This document shows positions 36,538 to 48,420 of a DNA stretch of 64,000 nucleotides, one piece after another. The position numbers and the translations under genes are program-made. The notes beneath the pieces are model-generated. The model did no database searches. It worked only from the letters and a program-made list of their open reading frames with translations, and had not been told where the DNA came from. The stretch is from assembly GCF_019649055.1 (NCBI RefSeq), contig NW_026570226.1, positions 1,426,001-1,490,000 on the forward strand, read 5' to 3'. Numbering within the stretch: the stretch's first letter is position 1; every line of letters starts with the position of its first letter. Origin of the DNA: Paramacrobiotus metropolitanus (taxonomy: Eukaryota; Tardigrada; Eutardigrada; Parachela; Macrobiotidae).

Positions 36538-39500
36538 ATGAAGGGAAGCATAGCGGAGATATCGGCAATAGCTACGTTTCTATACCTTTTGCAAGATGTC
36601 ACGATGCTCTTTCCGCCTCCGATATCCAGTAAGTTTATTTAAAAATACACTATTTTTATGCCTCCTCTTATAGACCAGTTTGTTTTTAAGTACTGCTGCA
36701 CTATATCCTTGGATGTAATCGCACTATTTAAAATCGAAGCCGTTAAAATGTAACTGCTCGATTTATAAGCTGGCTGTAGATGTTTCTGCCCAAATATTCG
36801 ACAGTAATTATAGGGTTGTTATAAGATCTCTCCCGGAATGAAAGCGGTAATTAATTGACTTTTTATTCTGATTTGCAGCAACAAGAGCGGTTGGGAGAGC
36901 ACTAATTTTTAAAAGTATTTAATTGTGCATGGTGTTGTAGGGGTCTTTAACAAGTTATCGACCCACACGTACCCATTTGCAGCTTTGCATTAACTCAGAA
37001 ATCAAAATCATTGTAGAATGTTTCGATGCTGGTCAGTCAGCATATGCTTTACCAGACATGGTTTATGCTCACCATAACCCAATATGTAATTTATTTGTGA
37101 TTAATACTGCGCACAAACAACTGCTTTCACGTAAAAAACAAATATTCAGCGTTGCTGATTGCATTACAGAATCATTCGAATTGGATCAGCAGTTTCAGGA
37201 GATGGAATTAAGAATTACCGATTATATCCTCAAAGGCAAGTTAAAGAATTCCCCAATGACTTACTGTGTTTGCTGGTCGATTTGGAGTCTGTGAAGCAAT
37301 TTTTCTGGAGTTTAAGTATTTTACTTATGCCATTACATACATAACGTAGCTCCATACGTGGTTTCACTAGTCGTGCAGTTTAATTATAATAATCGGTTAT
37401 GTTATTCTTCACACAGAGTAATCGTTGCCCTTATTTGTAAAATCTGTTTATAATACATATCTCGAGTTTTCCAGATTAACCTATTTTATTGTTTTTTAGA
37501 TTACAATGCCGACATCATGCCATCAAAGCACCACACCGACGTGCTCACCGTCACCTTGGGACTGGCTCTAATCAATCTTATAAATTTGGTACGAGAAAAT
37601 GTAAATTTTAAGTTATCATTTATCGCTAATCCGAATACAGCTTTCCCAGATACCGTAAATCGGTACAGAATGTGCTCGCAACTTTTTAAAGTAAATTACT
37701 CAATGAAGCACTGAAAGAAATGCAACTATTACTGCGATTAGTAATTTATATACCATTAAATGGTGATGAAATCTGGCACGTCTTCCAGCAGTATGAAAAT
37801 CTAGTGTGGAAATAGGACAATCATCAAATATTAATAAACTCCGATAGTAAGTAAAGTGTACCGGGTTCGGTCATGGGCGAAATAACTCTCCCGTTCATTT
37901 TAGCTCTGCCGGCGCGAGATGGCCTTATGTTTGTATCATTGTGCCGGTATACAGAACTGTACGGATACTTACTTGCTTCTAGAATTTAACGTTTCTGAAA
38001 AACTATTTCCATCAAGCGAAAACACATGCCTAATATAATTACATGCAAAACAATTTCTGTTAATCTGCCACGAAGGAAATTGTTTTCGGTCGATAAATAG
38101 CTAGCAACTCATTCACGAAGCCAATGTACAGTACCTAAAAGTGTATGAATTTCTATCGCGCACACTTACTTGCGAGTAGTTGTTTAAGGCCTTTAAAATA
38201 TTGGACCTTTACAAATGTGACTCGTGTCTACATCTTTTATATATTCGTGCATTTCTGACCTGAAAAGATACTATTTTAATAAAATTGTTCGTCTGTTTTA
38301 GGATGAGAGAAATCAAGTTCTGACGGTAAGGTCACTCACTATGTACACGTAAGTTTTCTGAGCGCGCAAAATACATTGAAGGTTTCTTAAACAGACAAAC
38401 TGTTGGCTCAATCAAGTATGGTTTGATCACAAACTCGCGTGGAATCCAGCGAGTTTCGGGAATGTTACAAGCATCCTGATACCGGCCAATCGCATATGGA
38501 GGCCCGACGTATTCCTGTACAACACGTAAGTACAGATATTTTGGCATCGCCGTCCGAAATCTTCAGTTCTGCCACTTCCGAAGGCACTTCTGCCACTTCT
38601 TGATATAAAAGCTTAATTAATGCATGACTGCAACCCCGCAGCACAAACATTACCAATGACTGGCCAAACCTCTGCAGATCCAAAATATTCATTGTAACCG
38701 TGACACATAAACCAAGCGAATATGAGCATATAAAAGCGGCTCATGCCGAATGGGGAGAGCAAATGATACCTCAAAGGTGTTGCTTTTTAGTGCGGATGCG
38801 ACTTATTACCATCGAGCAATTAGCACGAACGCCATTATTCAACACACGGGGTATGCAATGAAATGATTATGATTCGTGCTTATAACATATTTTTCTAAAT
38901 AGGATTAGTGTTTGCTCCTTAGTCTAATAGAGCCATTTCTCGGACGTGATTAAAGCTTTTTTTGCAAGTATTTCCCCGTTCGTGAAACTAGCTTTTTTTT
39001 CCAGAAATGTGACGTGGTTCGTTGCTCATATTTATCGCAGTACATGCGCTATCGATATGAGACGCTTTCCTTTTGACCGGCAAATCTGCACCATGAAGGT
39101 AATGTGTATTGTGTAGTATAGTCTTTCATTATGGCCATATATATACAATACATGAAGTGCTAGTTTTATTGTATCGCGACACAATTACCTTGTGGCTACT
39201 TTCAGTAATCATGTAAATTCTGGGCGGCTTTCAAACGGTATTCTTAACCCGAGGTTACGTAAAACTCGTAACGAAATAAGGCTTAGGTTATGGTACGTAG
39301 ACATTCCCACCGGTGAAACTTGAACTTATATCTTCTAAACACTTGGCAAGGGGCACTGAAATTCTTTTCCTATCAGCAGTGTTTCTTTCCTGCTACAGTT
39401 CGGAAGCTGGACTTACAGTGGAGATAAAATTGACTTGGCACTGACCACAACAGCTGGTGACTTGAGCAGCTACGTTCCCAGTAGCGAATGGGAACTGAAC

Positions 39501-40697
39501 AACATGTCGGCTAACAAATCCATCGGACCTCATTCCTGCTGTAAGCCGTACGCAGCATGGAGCGGCACCATAATTAGATTTGTCGCGGATTTGGGCCAGG
39601 TCCCTAGCTGTTCTCAGGAAGTCAGCTTATATGTGAAGGCTGTTATTTTTCAGGTGGGAAATCTCAGCCGTTCATAACGGTGACGATCTCCATGCGCCGT
39701 CTGCCGCTATTTTATTTGTTCATGTACTTGATGCCATGTTTATGTGTCACGCTGTTTTCTACCGTTGGATTCTTCCTACCCGTTGAATGTGGGGAAAAGA
39801 TCTTTTTAGGAATCAAATCGCTACTGTCTTTAATTCTTTTTGTGATGACCATTTCGGAAACAATGCCGTCAAGTTTTGCTTCCGTCCCGCTGATAAGTAA
39901 CTGAAGAGCATAATTACAGTTGTAGTCTGCATTTTATTTTATTTTTTCATTTTCCGTTTTACAAGTAAATTAGTGATATGATAAGATGTCTTTTATTTGG
40001 CGTCGAGAATTGCTTATACACTAATTTACCTGTAAAAAGGAAAATTAATTAATTAATTAAGCTTTAACTGCCGTTGTATGATATTCAACCTTTTTCAGCG
40101 ATGTGCTACGGTGCTAGCATGTTGTTTATTGGCTCTTCCATGGCCGTCCAAGTTTGGACACTGAATCTGCATTATCGTGGATCCCGGGGTCAGAAACTGC
40201 CCACTCACCTGCGGAAAATATTTCTCCAATGGATCGCTCCACTGTTGTTTATGACACATCCGGCTACCGTTATTGGTCAATGTTGTCAGAAGTTAAGCGG
40301 TGATAGAAGAGCAAATGCCGGTATCTTCCGCACGCACTGTCCTCCGCACGGAAACGTATACGAGCCGGTTAGGGATCGAAAGCTACGACTAAAGGAAACA
40401 TCGTTCGGCTCAAGTAACAGTAAACCAAAGCAACATTCCGCTGGAACGTCAAACAAAACCCATCATTATGGGTTGAAACTGGATATGTTCCAGAACCGAA
40501 TTCTCAGCACACTGGGAGCCCTATGTGATATGATTGAAAAAAGTGAACGACGCGTCAATGTACAAACTACACTGGATGATGTGGCACATGAATGGCAGGA
40601 AGTCGCTGTGGTCTTGGATAGATTGTCGTTAGTTGTTGTATTAATTATTCTTGTTACGGTATTAGTGTTGTTGTCTTCTACGTATGCTTACGATTAA
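36538..40697 (+). CDS. Nicotinic acetylcholine receptor alpha-like subunit B, divergent pore
   Basis: This is a Cys-loop receptor subunit paralogous to its two neighbours. Exons: 36538-36628, 37170-37235, 37500-37588, 38302-38325, 38395-38525, 38791-38850, 39005-39098, 39399-39540, 39654-39896, 40099-40697; 512 aa. The first exon gives a hydrophobic signal peptide ([18 protein letters not shown]). Visible marks are VFLYNTAD (loop A), FGSWTYSG (loop B) and a 13-residue Cys loop ([19 protein letters not shown]). Loop C is GPHSCCGKSQPF, where the vicinal cysteines remain but both flanking tyrosines are replaced (His and Gln). The M2 start reads [14 protein letters not shown]: Glu at -1' is kept, but 2' is Phe and 6' is Lys, which is unlike typical cation channels. 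The intron after exon 2 uses a GC donor (AAAG-GCAAGT). The frame is intact, so it is not an obvious pseudogene. Confidence 0.9.
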
Positions 40698-42717
40698 AAT
40701 ATTTGATTTAGCTGCGTATTTTGCAAGCGTTTTTAGCCGACCATCCTGCAACAAAACAAAGAAAGGCTGAAGTGCGCTATTTTTAGAACAATGAACAATA
40801 CAAGTCACTTAAAAATTTTATACCGCAGGATATGAGATCTATTACTAATCAGCTAGCCGTTTAGTAAAAGAAATTGGCAAACGACTCCGACAGCATACGG
40901 GAGAGCCTTGCTCCCATGAGTACCTCCGTCAATGTCTGTCCCTGGAAATTCAGCGAGGCAACGCTGCTTCCGTGCTCGGGACGATGGAAGGAGCGGCAGC
41001 GTTAAATGAAATTTTGTTACTTTGAATTATTGTTTTGAAACTGTGAGATCTAATTGTAAGTAGTTTGTATATCGATACAATCAAGATTCTCTTATCATGT
41101 TATCTGGGCAATGTGTGAGCTGTTTGTGAGCTCCGCTCATATTTAGGCAGTTTGCAAATAAATTCCTCAATAAGGATGGTCTAGTTCTTTATATGTACTA
41201 ACTACTAACAGTAAATAGTGTTCAGACCTTCAGTTTATGACGTCATTTTATTGTTGTCCTTTTTTCTACCGTCCTTAAAATGAAGATTAGTACATCCTTG
41301 CTATACCGCATCTATTCGTGCGTTAGCAATCGTGGAGAAACAAAACTGGAGCGATAAGAGCATATAATTGTAACATGTACAATCGTTCAAAAGTAAAATT
41401 AATTTTCATAAAGTTAAGCACTTTGACATGACGTATTTATATTATGCCAACGACTCAGCATGGGTATGAGGGACATACAATCTGACTAAATGAGGAGGCT
41501 ACGGTCTATGTTCTAGTCTATGTTAAAAAGCCAGCGAACAGCCTTTTCTGCCCGCTGAGGCTGGTTGATCAATGCAGCCTCTCTGTTGTGACTATAAATA
41601 GACCGAAGACAGCGCATTCCGGTGCTGCCAAAAAGCGCAAGCGGAGTGCTGCCTTGCTGTATCGATCGATCGGCACATGTGTGTGTGAGTGGGTAAATCC
41701 GCTCGCATTCACTTGCACACTTATGAGTGTGGCTGTCTGTGCGCGTACTAGCTGTACAAACCGGTTTTCGCTGTCTTCGCTACAACGCATACCCTAAACC
41801 CGTAGCTTCCTTTCTTGCTCGCATTGTATATACAGATTATACGAGTATCTCTAGAAAGCGTATTGATAGGTATTAAAATACCCTATTATTGACTCGCCAT
41901 TTCCATTTTATTGAACCGAAAAGTGTTCGTGATCGGTTCCAATGAATACAAAGTGCTTTAGTGCGGCAACAAAAGTTTAACTTACTACGAGTGGAAGTAC
42001 TGATTGGTAAAGCATTAGTGTACAACCAGTATAAATCCAGTAAGTCGCATTTAACGCACAAAATTTGATGACATACGTACTGTAACACAGATCAGAGGCG
42101 CAACAAATGCCGCAGTTCTCAGGGAATCGTCAAACATATTGACCAAACTCAGGAAATGATGTGGATTAACGTTTTATGCATACATAGTTTTACATACGTG
42201 AGGTGCACTAACAAGGACCACATCAGCATGTGTAATGGCCGGCTGGGAACATTGTGGCCATCCATCTTGAAGGATAAACCCAGATTGCTGCAGTTTGTAC
42301 AAACACAATGTCGCATTTCCTTCCGATTCACCAGTCTCTGTCGTCGGCATTCTGGATCATCGTTATTATGTTCTTATCGTTAAATCGGTTTTTTTTTATT
42401 GCGGTATGCTTTGATTTGTCACATTTCATCGCGCATAATGCGAATCATTTGTGACGTGCATATACAGATATACTTTTTATATGCCTTTAAAAGCGTATAG
42501 CTGGTGAACACTTGTGAAATGTTCATGTTTTCATCCTGGTCTCCAGGAAGAGCACTTGATTACTACGCCGGCAATGTAAAAATACTTTTGACAGCGGGAA
42601 TTCATGTAAATTATTTTCCAGTATATCTATATGGATTACTCTGGTTTATACATCGTGATTGACTTGGAAAATATGAAAGACATTGCTAAGCTGATGCTGT
42701 TAAGTAATTTCTTTTGA
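40698..42717. other. Spacer between receptor genes B and C
   Basis: AT-rich spacer. Open frames at 41569-41797 overlap on opposite strands and those at 42149-42383 are likewise paired, with no domain or splice support. No gene is called. Confidence 0.45.
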
Positions 42718-45700
42718 ATGCTGCAACTCAACGATCGCATGTACAGATCTAGATACCAACGTAAATGCTGCACGCTGTTTCAGCAGCTAACTTTAGCTGT
42801 TTTTTGTCTTCTGTCAAAACCATCTGTTATAACAATAGTTATAGTCTTCGATATCTGCTTTCTTAACGGCATCTGTGCGGCAAATGTCTCGTTTTCAGGT
42901 ATATTGCAAGCCAACAAAATAACTAATACTTTTGTTTGACAGCAGATTTACTTCCTTTGAGTCTGAAATTATGCCTTTGATATGATCGTAAGAGCGTTTC
43001 TTGTAATCGCATATTATATTTTATTGTTTAATTTTGTTATATATTGTATATGATTAATTGCTAGATTTTATTTCTGCTAGAGAAAATTGTATTATGGTGT
43101 TGTGCAGTTGTTCTTTTGCATAATAGGACGTAGATTTCGGGACCAAGATTACGAAGCAAAACTCACGAAGCATCTTCAAACAGGTACCGTACGAAAACTG
43201 AAATGTTGAAATTTACAGTTTTCTGTCATATACTCGTACCAATCGGAAAACCTGCATTTCGGGTTTGCAGACGTTCTTCTCGCTGTACCATTTTGTTGCA
43301 GGATACAACAAAGATATTCGCCCTACCATTAACCATACCGAATCAGTCAGAGTGGTCTTCGGATTGTCGCTTACTCAAATTATTTCTGTTGTAAGAAATT
43401 ATGCATAATCATGATCATTTTACGCGACAGTTCAGTCAGTAACAAAATAACATTTGGTAATTCTGACAGAAGATTTGAATATATTTGTATTTTAGGACGA
43501 AAGAAATCAAATCATGACAACGGTAGTGTAGACGTTACAGTATAGCTGCCGGTAAACGTAGCCAAGCTAAGAATTGTGTAAACATTATGGAAGTACTGCA
43601 AAAAATTTAGTAGTATTTTATTATTGTTAATAACTTCGCACGATTGACTTTGTTGCTGTATACAAAGTTATGTACTGCAGCTGTGCAGCATTAACAACTA
43701 TGTTAACAGTTTACGTATACTATTAATTTTCTGCGCTTATTAAAGAACTGCTGGCTAAGTCAAAACTGGATGGATAACAAACTTATCTGGAATCCGATCG
43801 ATTTCGGCAACGTTACCAGCCTTATGCTACCAATGGACCAAATTTGGAAGCCGGATATCCTGCTTTATAACAAGTTAGTAAATGTTTGCATGATATTCGT
43901 GCGACATTTGGAAAAGTAAGAAACCTAACTGTCTGAAGGGATGACCTTTTTGAAAGTACATTTGGAAAGTACAGAAAACGTAGATCAACATATGGTAAAT
44001 TACACATTTTAAGCTGGCACACACTGTAAGTTGCAGTATAAAAGTTATGCCGATTTGTTTCGCAAGTTATTGTGACGTTTTATGGATTGTAGCGCCGACT
44101 CCGAGTACTACCACAAAATGATCAACACAAACGGTATTATTCAATATGACGGGTACGTATATATGCAAGAACGTCCAACTATAACAGTCGACTGCAGTTT
44201 TGCTATGCGTAAATTTTAAATCGTGTGGCTTCATTTTTTATGCAACACCTACACGAACAAAGTTTAATTGCGTACCACACCAGCAATACGTATGTTTTAA
44301 GTTTTAAGCCTTTTTATAGGAACGTTACATGGTTGGCATCCAGCATAATCCGAAGCACATGTGCGATTGATGTTCGATATTTTCCATTTGATTATCAGAG
44401 CTGTTCTTTAAAGGTACATTGCATACGGGCGCTTCAAACTTCAAAGCGATTGATCCCAGTTGAAACTGTTCCCCTTTTCATCAGAGAAATTCACTTCTGC
44501 ACATAATCAATTGCAGATTGTTTACAGTTTGCCAGTTGGACCTTTGATGGATACAAAGTAGATCTTGTCGTCATCACAGAAGCTGGAGACGTATCAAATT
44601 ATGTCCCCAGTGGAGAATGGGATCTTGTCAATATTTCGGCTAAACGAACTGTTGTCTACTACTCCTGCTGTAAGATTGTACCATTCCAGCAATTTCCATT
44701 TACTATATTTTCCGATACCCAAATTTTCAATAAACAGATAGATTACTTCATTACTTTGTTGTACATATTTAATTTGATTTACTTTACTCGCACGAGAAGT
44801 GGAAGTATTGTGGCCGTCTGCTGGGTTTCAGTTCTGAGTTCCATAGTTTATCAATAGTTTGTACCAAACATTATTGTTAAATGTTGTGAGAAAATTTATA
44901 TTTTTTTAGTACAGCTTTGCAAAAAAAAGGCGTATTCCAACTGCTGCTATTCGGAAGGCAGTGTTTATAATTGTACAGCAAAATCACGAAAGGGTGTCAA
45001 GCTTAAGAAATAAGAATACTTCGTACCGATTGTACTATAAATTTCACAATTTTCCTGCAGGCGCGGAGCCTTACCCGGACATTACTGTGCATATCTTGCT
45101 TCGACGTCGTCCGCTTTATTATGTTTTTAACTACCTTATGCCTTGTGGGTGCGCTACGCTATTCGCGTTCTTGGGATTTTATACTCCCGGAGAATGCGGC
45201 GAGAAGGTCACACTGGGTATGTACTGAAATTTCAATTTGTTGCAAATAAGTTCTAATCAGATTTTGATGGTAACGTTTCATTTAGTCACCATTAATATTA
45301 AACCGAACTATCACCTCATTATGTATAGTACATCTGCTTGACTATAATACCATCGAAGATTCCTATGCTATACTTCTGCGTTTAGGAATAACAACGCTGC
45401 TGTCACTGACCTTGTTTTTGCTAATGGTTATGGAAGTTATGCCACCAACAGCAACATCTTTACCCTTGATAGGTATTTAACCACTAAGTTAATCAATCAA
45501 ACACGCAGACTTGTTGCATAAGAAATTACTTATATTTTGGCATTTGTATATTATTTACGCTAACTAGGTGTTCTTGTATTCTTACGTACGTATTGTGTAT
45601 CAACAAACTTATCCAAGAATATGCACACCGGTACGTAAGCAGAAGCATTGTGAAAGTATTTGGGCTTATTTTAGCAACCTTTTATGGAATCTGCATGTTT

Positions 45701-46499
45701 TTTATCGGACTTACAACAGCCGTGCAGGTGTGGACACTGAATCTGCATTACCGCGGCGCTCGTGGACAGCGAGTGCCGAAATGGATAAAAAAGGTCATTA
45801 TGGAATTTGTCGCTACGACGCTGTGCATTCACACCGGTACCCAAGGCACACTTCGTCCTGCTTCCCCAACGAATTATTTGTTTCCGGAAAAATATTCTGC
45901 AGCTGCAAAAGAAACAATTATGCGTGAATCAAGCAATGTGAAAAAATTAGACAGTGAACACTCAGCATCGTCGATGGATGGACAGCGGCAAGTCAACTCG
46001 CCCGCAAGCCGAAACACTGCTTCCGATTTGCAAGTAATGAAAGTAAGTTTCTACGAGCAGCATTATCAATATATCACTACAAATACTAAAACGTTATAAC
46101 GACTAATGAGCAAGCAATTCTAATAAAGCGTATCGCTATCCAGTTGATTCGGAAATTATCAAAATTATTTTCTTAATAAGTATTGTACTGCAAAGTTTAT
46201 TAAACGATTATCCACTAGCCACCGTGAATATGTTCATCTAGGACGACCTGCGTGCAAGGTACACAGTGCACAGTTTTGCCATTCGCATACAAAGAATGTT
46301 GAACCATGTGTGCGAACTGATAGAAGCCAACGAGCAACATGTCCAAAAAGAAATCCACCTGGATGAAGTAACACAGGAATGGAAAAATTTAGCCTACGTC
46401 GTCGATAAATTGCTGTTTATCTTATTTTTTATAATCATCACCATTTTTTCTAGCACGTTGTTTTTGCTGGTGCCCACAAATCAAAGCCAGATTTTATAA
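42718..46499 (+). CDS. Nicotinic acetylcholine receptor alpha-type subunit C
   Basis: This is the third tandem Cys-loop subunit. Exons: 42718-42898, 43127-43183, 43302-43390, 43496-43522, 43746-43873, 44093-44152, 44320-44413, 44528-44669, 45061-45216, 45386-45472, 45675-46042, 46242-46499; 548 aa. The N-terminus is a long basic stretch then a hydrophobic signal ([17 protein letters not shown]). Canonical features are all present: loop A LLYN, loop B FASWTFDG, Cys loop [19 protein letters not shown], loop C YYSCCAEPYPD, and M2 [17 protein letters not shown] with Thr at 2' and 6', predicting a cation channel. Compared with A and B, an extra intron interrupts M2 at Gly 4', another splits the M3-M4 loop, and the exon 4/5 boundary has slid by one codon. 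Its stop lies only 97 bp from that of the convergent downstream gene. Confidence 0.92.
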
Positions 46500-46596
46500 T
46501 AGCCAATATTCAAAATCTGATTTCTGGTCAGCGAGAATTTTAGTCAAAATGATATTCGTTCTACGTGAATACAAATAATTTTGTAAGCTAAGTAAT

Positions 46597-48420
46597 TTAA
46601 TCAAATGATGTCGCCACATGTTTAAAAAGATTACTACACACGTCCGCTCGACCTTCATCGGCTTCCACTGTTGACTCGGTATTTGAACACAACATTCTTT
46701 TCCATTCCATCCGCTCGCTTTCGGCGTCGCGAATTTTATTAACCGACCAACGATTATCATGGTGCGATAGTTTACCTTCGGCTTTCGTTGGCCATGAACG
46801 ATTTTTGCGTACTTGCACACCTTTTGACGGACGTCGGTCCGCTAACGGTGCCGCCGAGGCGGTACGGCGTTTATGCAGCTGGTCATACTTTTTGGCCACA
46901 TCTGCGATGGATGTTATATCGAAGTCGATGTTATGATCCTGGAGCTCTACGGATGCGATCATTAAAGCCATTGCCGCCTTCCGCTGTATCACACACGGGA
47001 ACAACCGTTCAGTATCGGCCGGTCGCTGAATGGCCTGGCTTTTCCGAAGAACCACCGCCTGCCGGTATGCACGAATTTTCCCGATCAAGTCGTCGCGCAA
47101 TACTTCGTCGTCGTCTTCGAATTCCGGGCCCCTCTGGAGCAGTTCTACTGAAATATAATAAGCATTTAAAATAAAAGTCTCATCTTCAATAAATCTGCTA
47201 GAGAAAGATCTCAACAAATTGACAACAACTACTTTGATATGCATTTCGAATTCCACAAACAAATCCAGCTGAAAATATCTAGATAGTTGACAGGGTTACC
47301 CATACATACTCACAAGGAGACACGACAACCGGCTTCGATGCATCGGAATACGAGGAAACGTTGTCCGAGCCTTCCATACCGCAATGGCCCATAGTATAGT
47401 ATTTGGCAAACTCATGCAACTAAAAAAGCATGGTAGACTTGGTAACAAACTGCGATAGAATTTTAGCTATGGAATTTATTTAGAAATCAGTGATTTTCAA
47501 TTACGGTACGCGAAGTTTCTGGTATGATTCAACAAGGACGCAACATACGTGCAGGGTGCCAGAACGCAGATGATCTTACGGTAAAGAGGTTTTTGGCGGC
47601 CTGCAGACGCTGTGCTACGTAGGTTTTGAACAGAGCGATCTGCTGCTGTCCACGTACAGAATGCAGGTCTTCCAGACGGCGTACGGTATCCATGTATAGA
47701 TTTCCCGTTGACTTCAGCAAGTCCGACAGAGACTCGTGCATACTAGCCGAAAACGGCTCAAGTCGGCGCAGATCAAATGACGGCAAGGCTGGACGCGTTG
47801 CACCAGCGGACTGGGTATTCATCGTACACGCTAGTGCTGTTCGCGCATCTTGCTTCAACAAATAATCGAGTATTGCATGTCCCAGAGAATTCGGATGGGG
47901 TTTGTTGTTAATTTGCAGGTACGTCATCACATGCTGTGAATCTGCAATCAAGCTATGCATAACTCTAGGAGTCAATATTAAATAATTATACAAGGGAAAA
48001 AGCTTTTGGCTACGAAAGGTCACAAAGAATAGCACCAAGTGCTGAACAGAATGCTGCGCTTTAAGAGTTTAAAAACAACGTACTATCACTCATGCTCTGC
48101 ATGATCCCTGTTGATAGTCTTAGGCTGTTGTTGAGCGCTTCATTTAGATCATCCTGATGCGATGTCGCATCGTGATCGCTCGAGTCATCTTCGGCGCTGT
48201 AGTGTGACTTGTGACTATTGCTGGCTGGAAGCAGCTCATAGATGGACTGTCGATGGGCTTTGGTTTTCTTGACGGGATGACGCTTCAGTAACCCCGCACT
48301 GGCATCGGACGTGTCGGGATCAAAAGTTTTTTTAAAACTCTGACGCAAGGACAGTATACCACGAGACCTGAGGGGTGTTGGTCGACGACGGATCGATTCG
48401 TAATCCGGATGACTTCCCAT
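46597..48420 (-). CDS. Uncharacterised five-exon protein (470 aa)
   Basis: I do not recognise this protein. Exons 48420-48084, 47962-47580, 47419-47314, 47268-47233 and 46597-47147 join in consistent phase, including a 36-nt fourth exon. The N-terminal third is basic and Ser-rich (SRGILSLRQSFKKTFDPD), then acidic. Exon 2 is helical with FDLRRLEPFSASMHESL. Exon 5 has a long acidic-to-basic helical region (EFEDDDEVLRDDLIGKIRAY) and an Arg/Lys-rich tail. No transmembrane segment, signal peptide or catalytic motif is visible. It is probably a soluble, partly coiled-coil scaffold. The second exon must begin at 47962 to keep phase. Confidence 0.65.

Noticed and set aside
41569..41797. Pair of opposite-strand frames of similar length
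   Set aside because: Complementary shadows in a spacer, with no coding signal for either.
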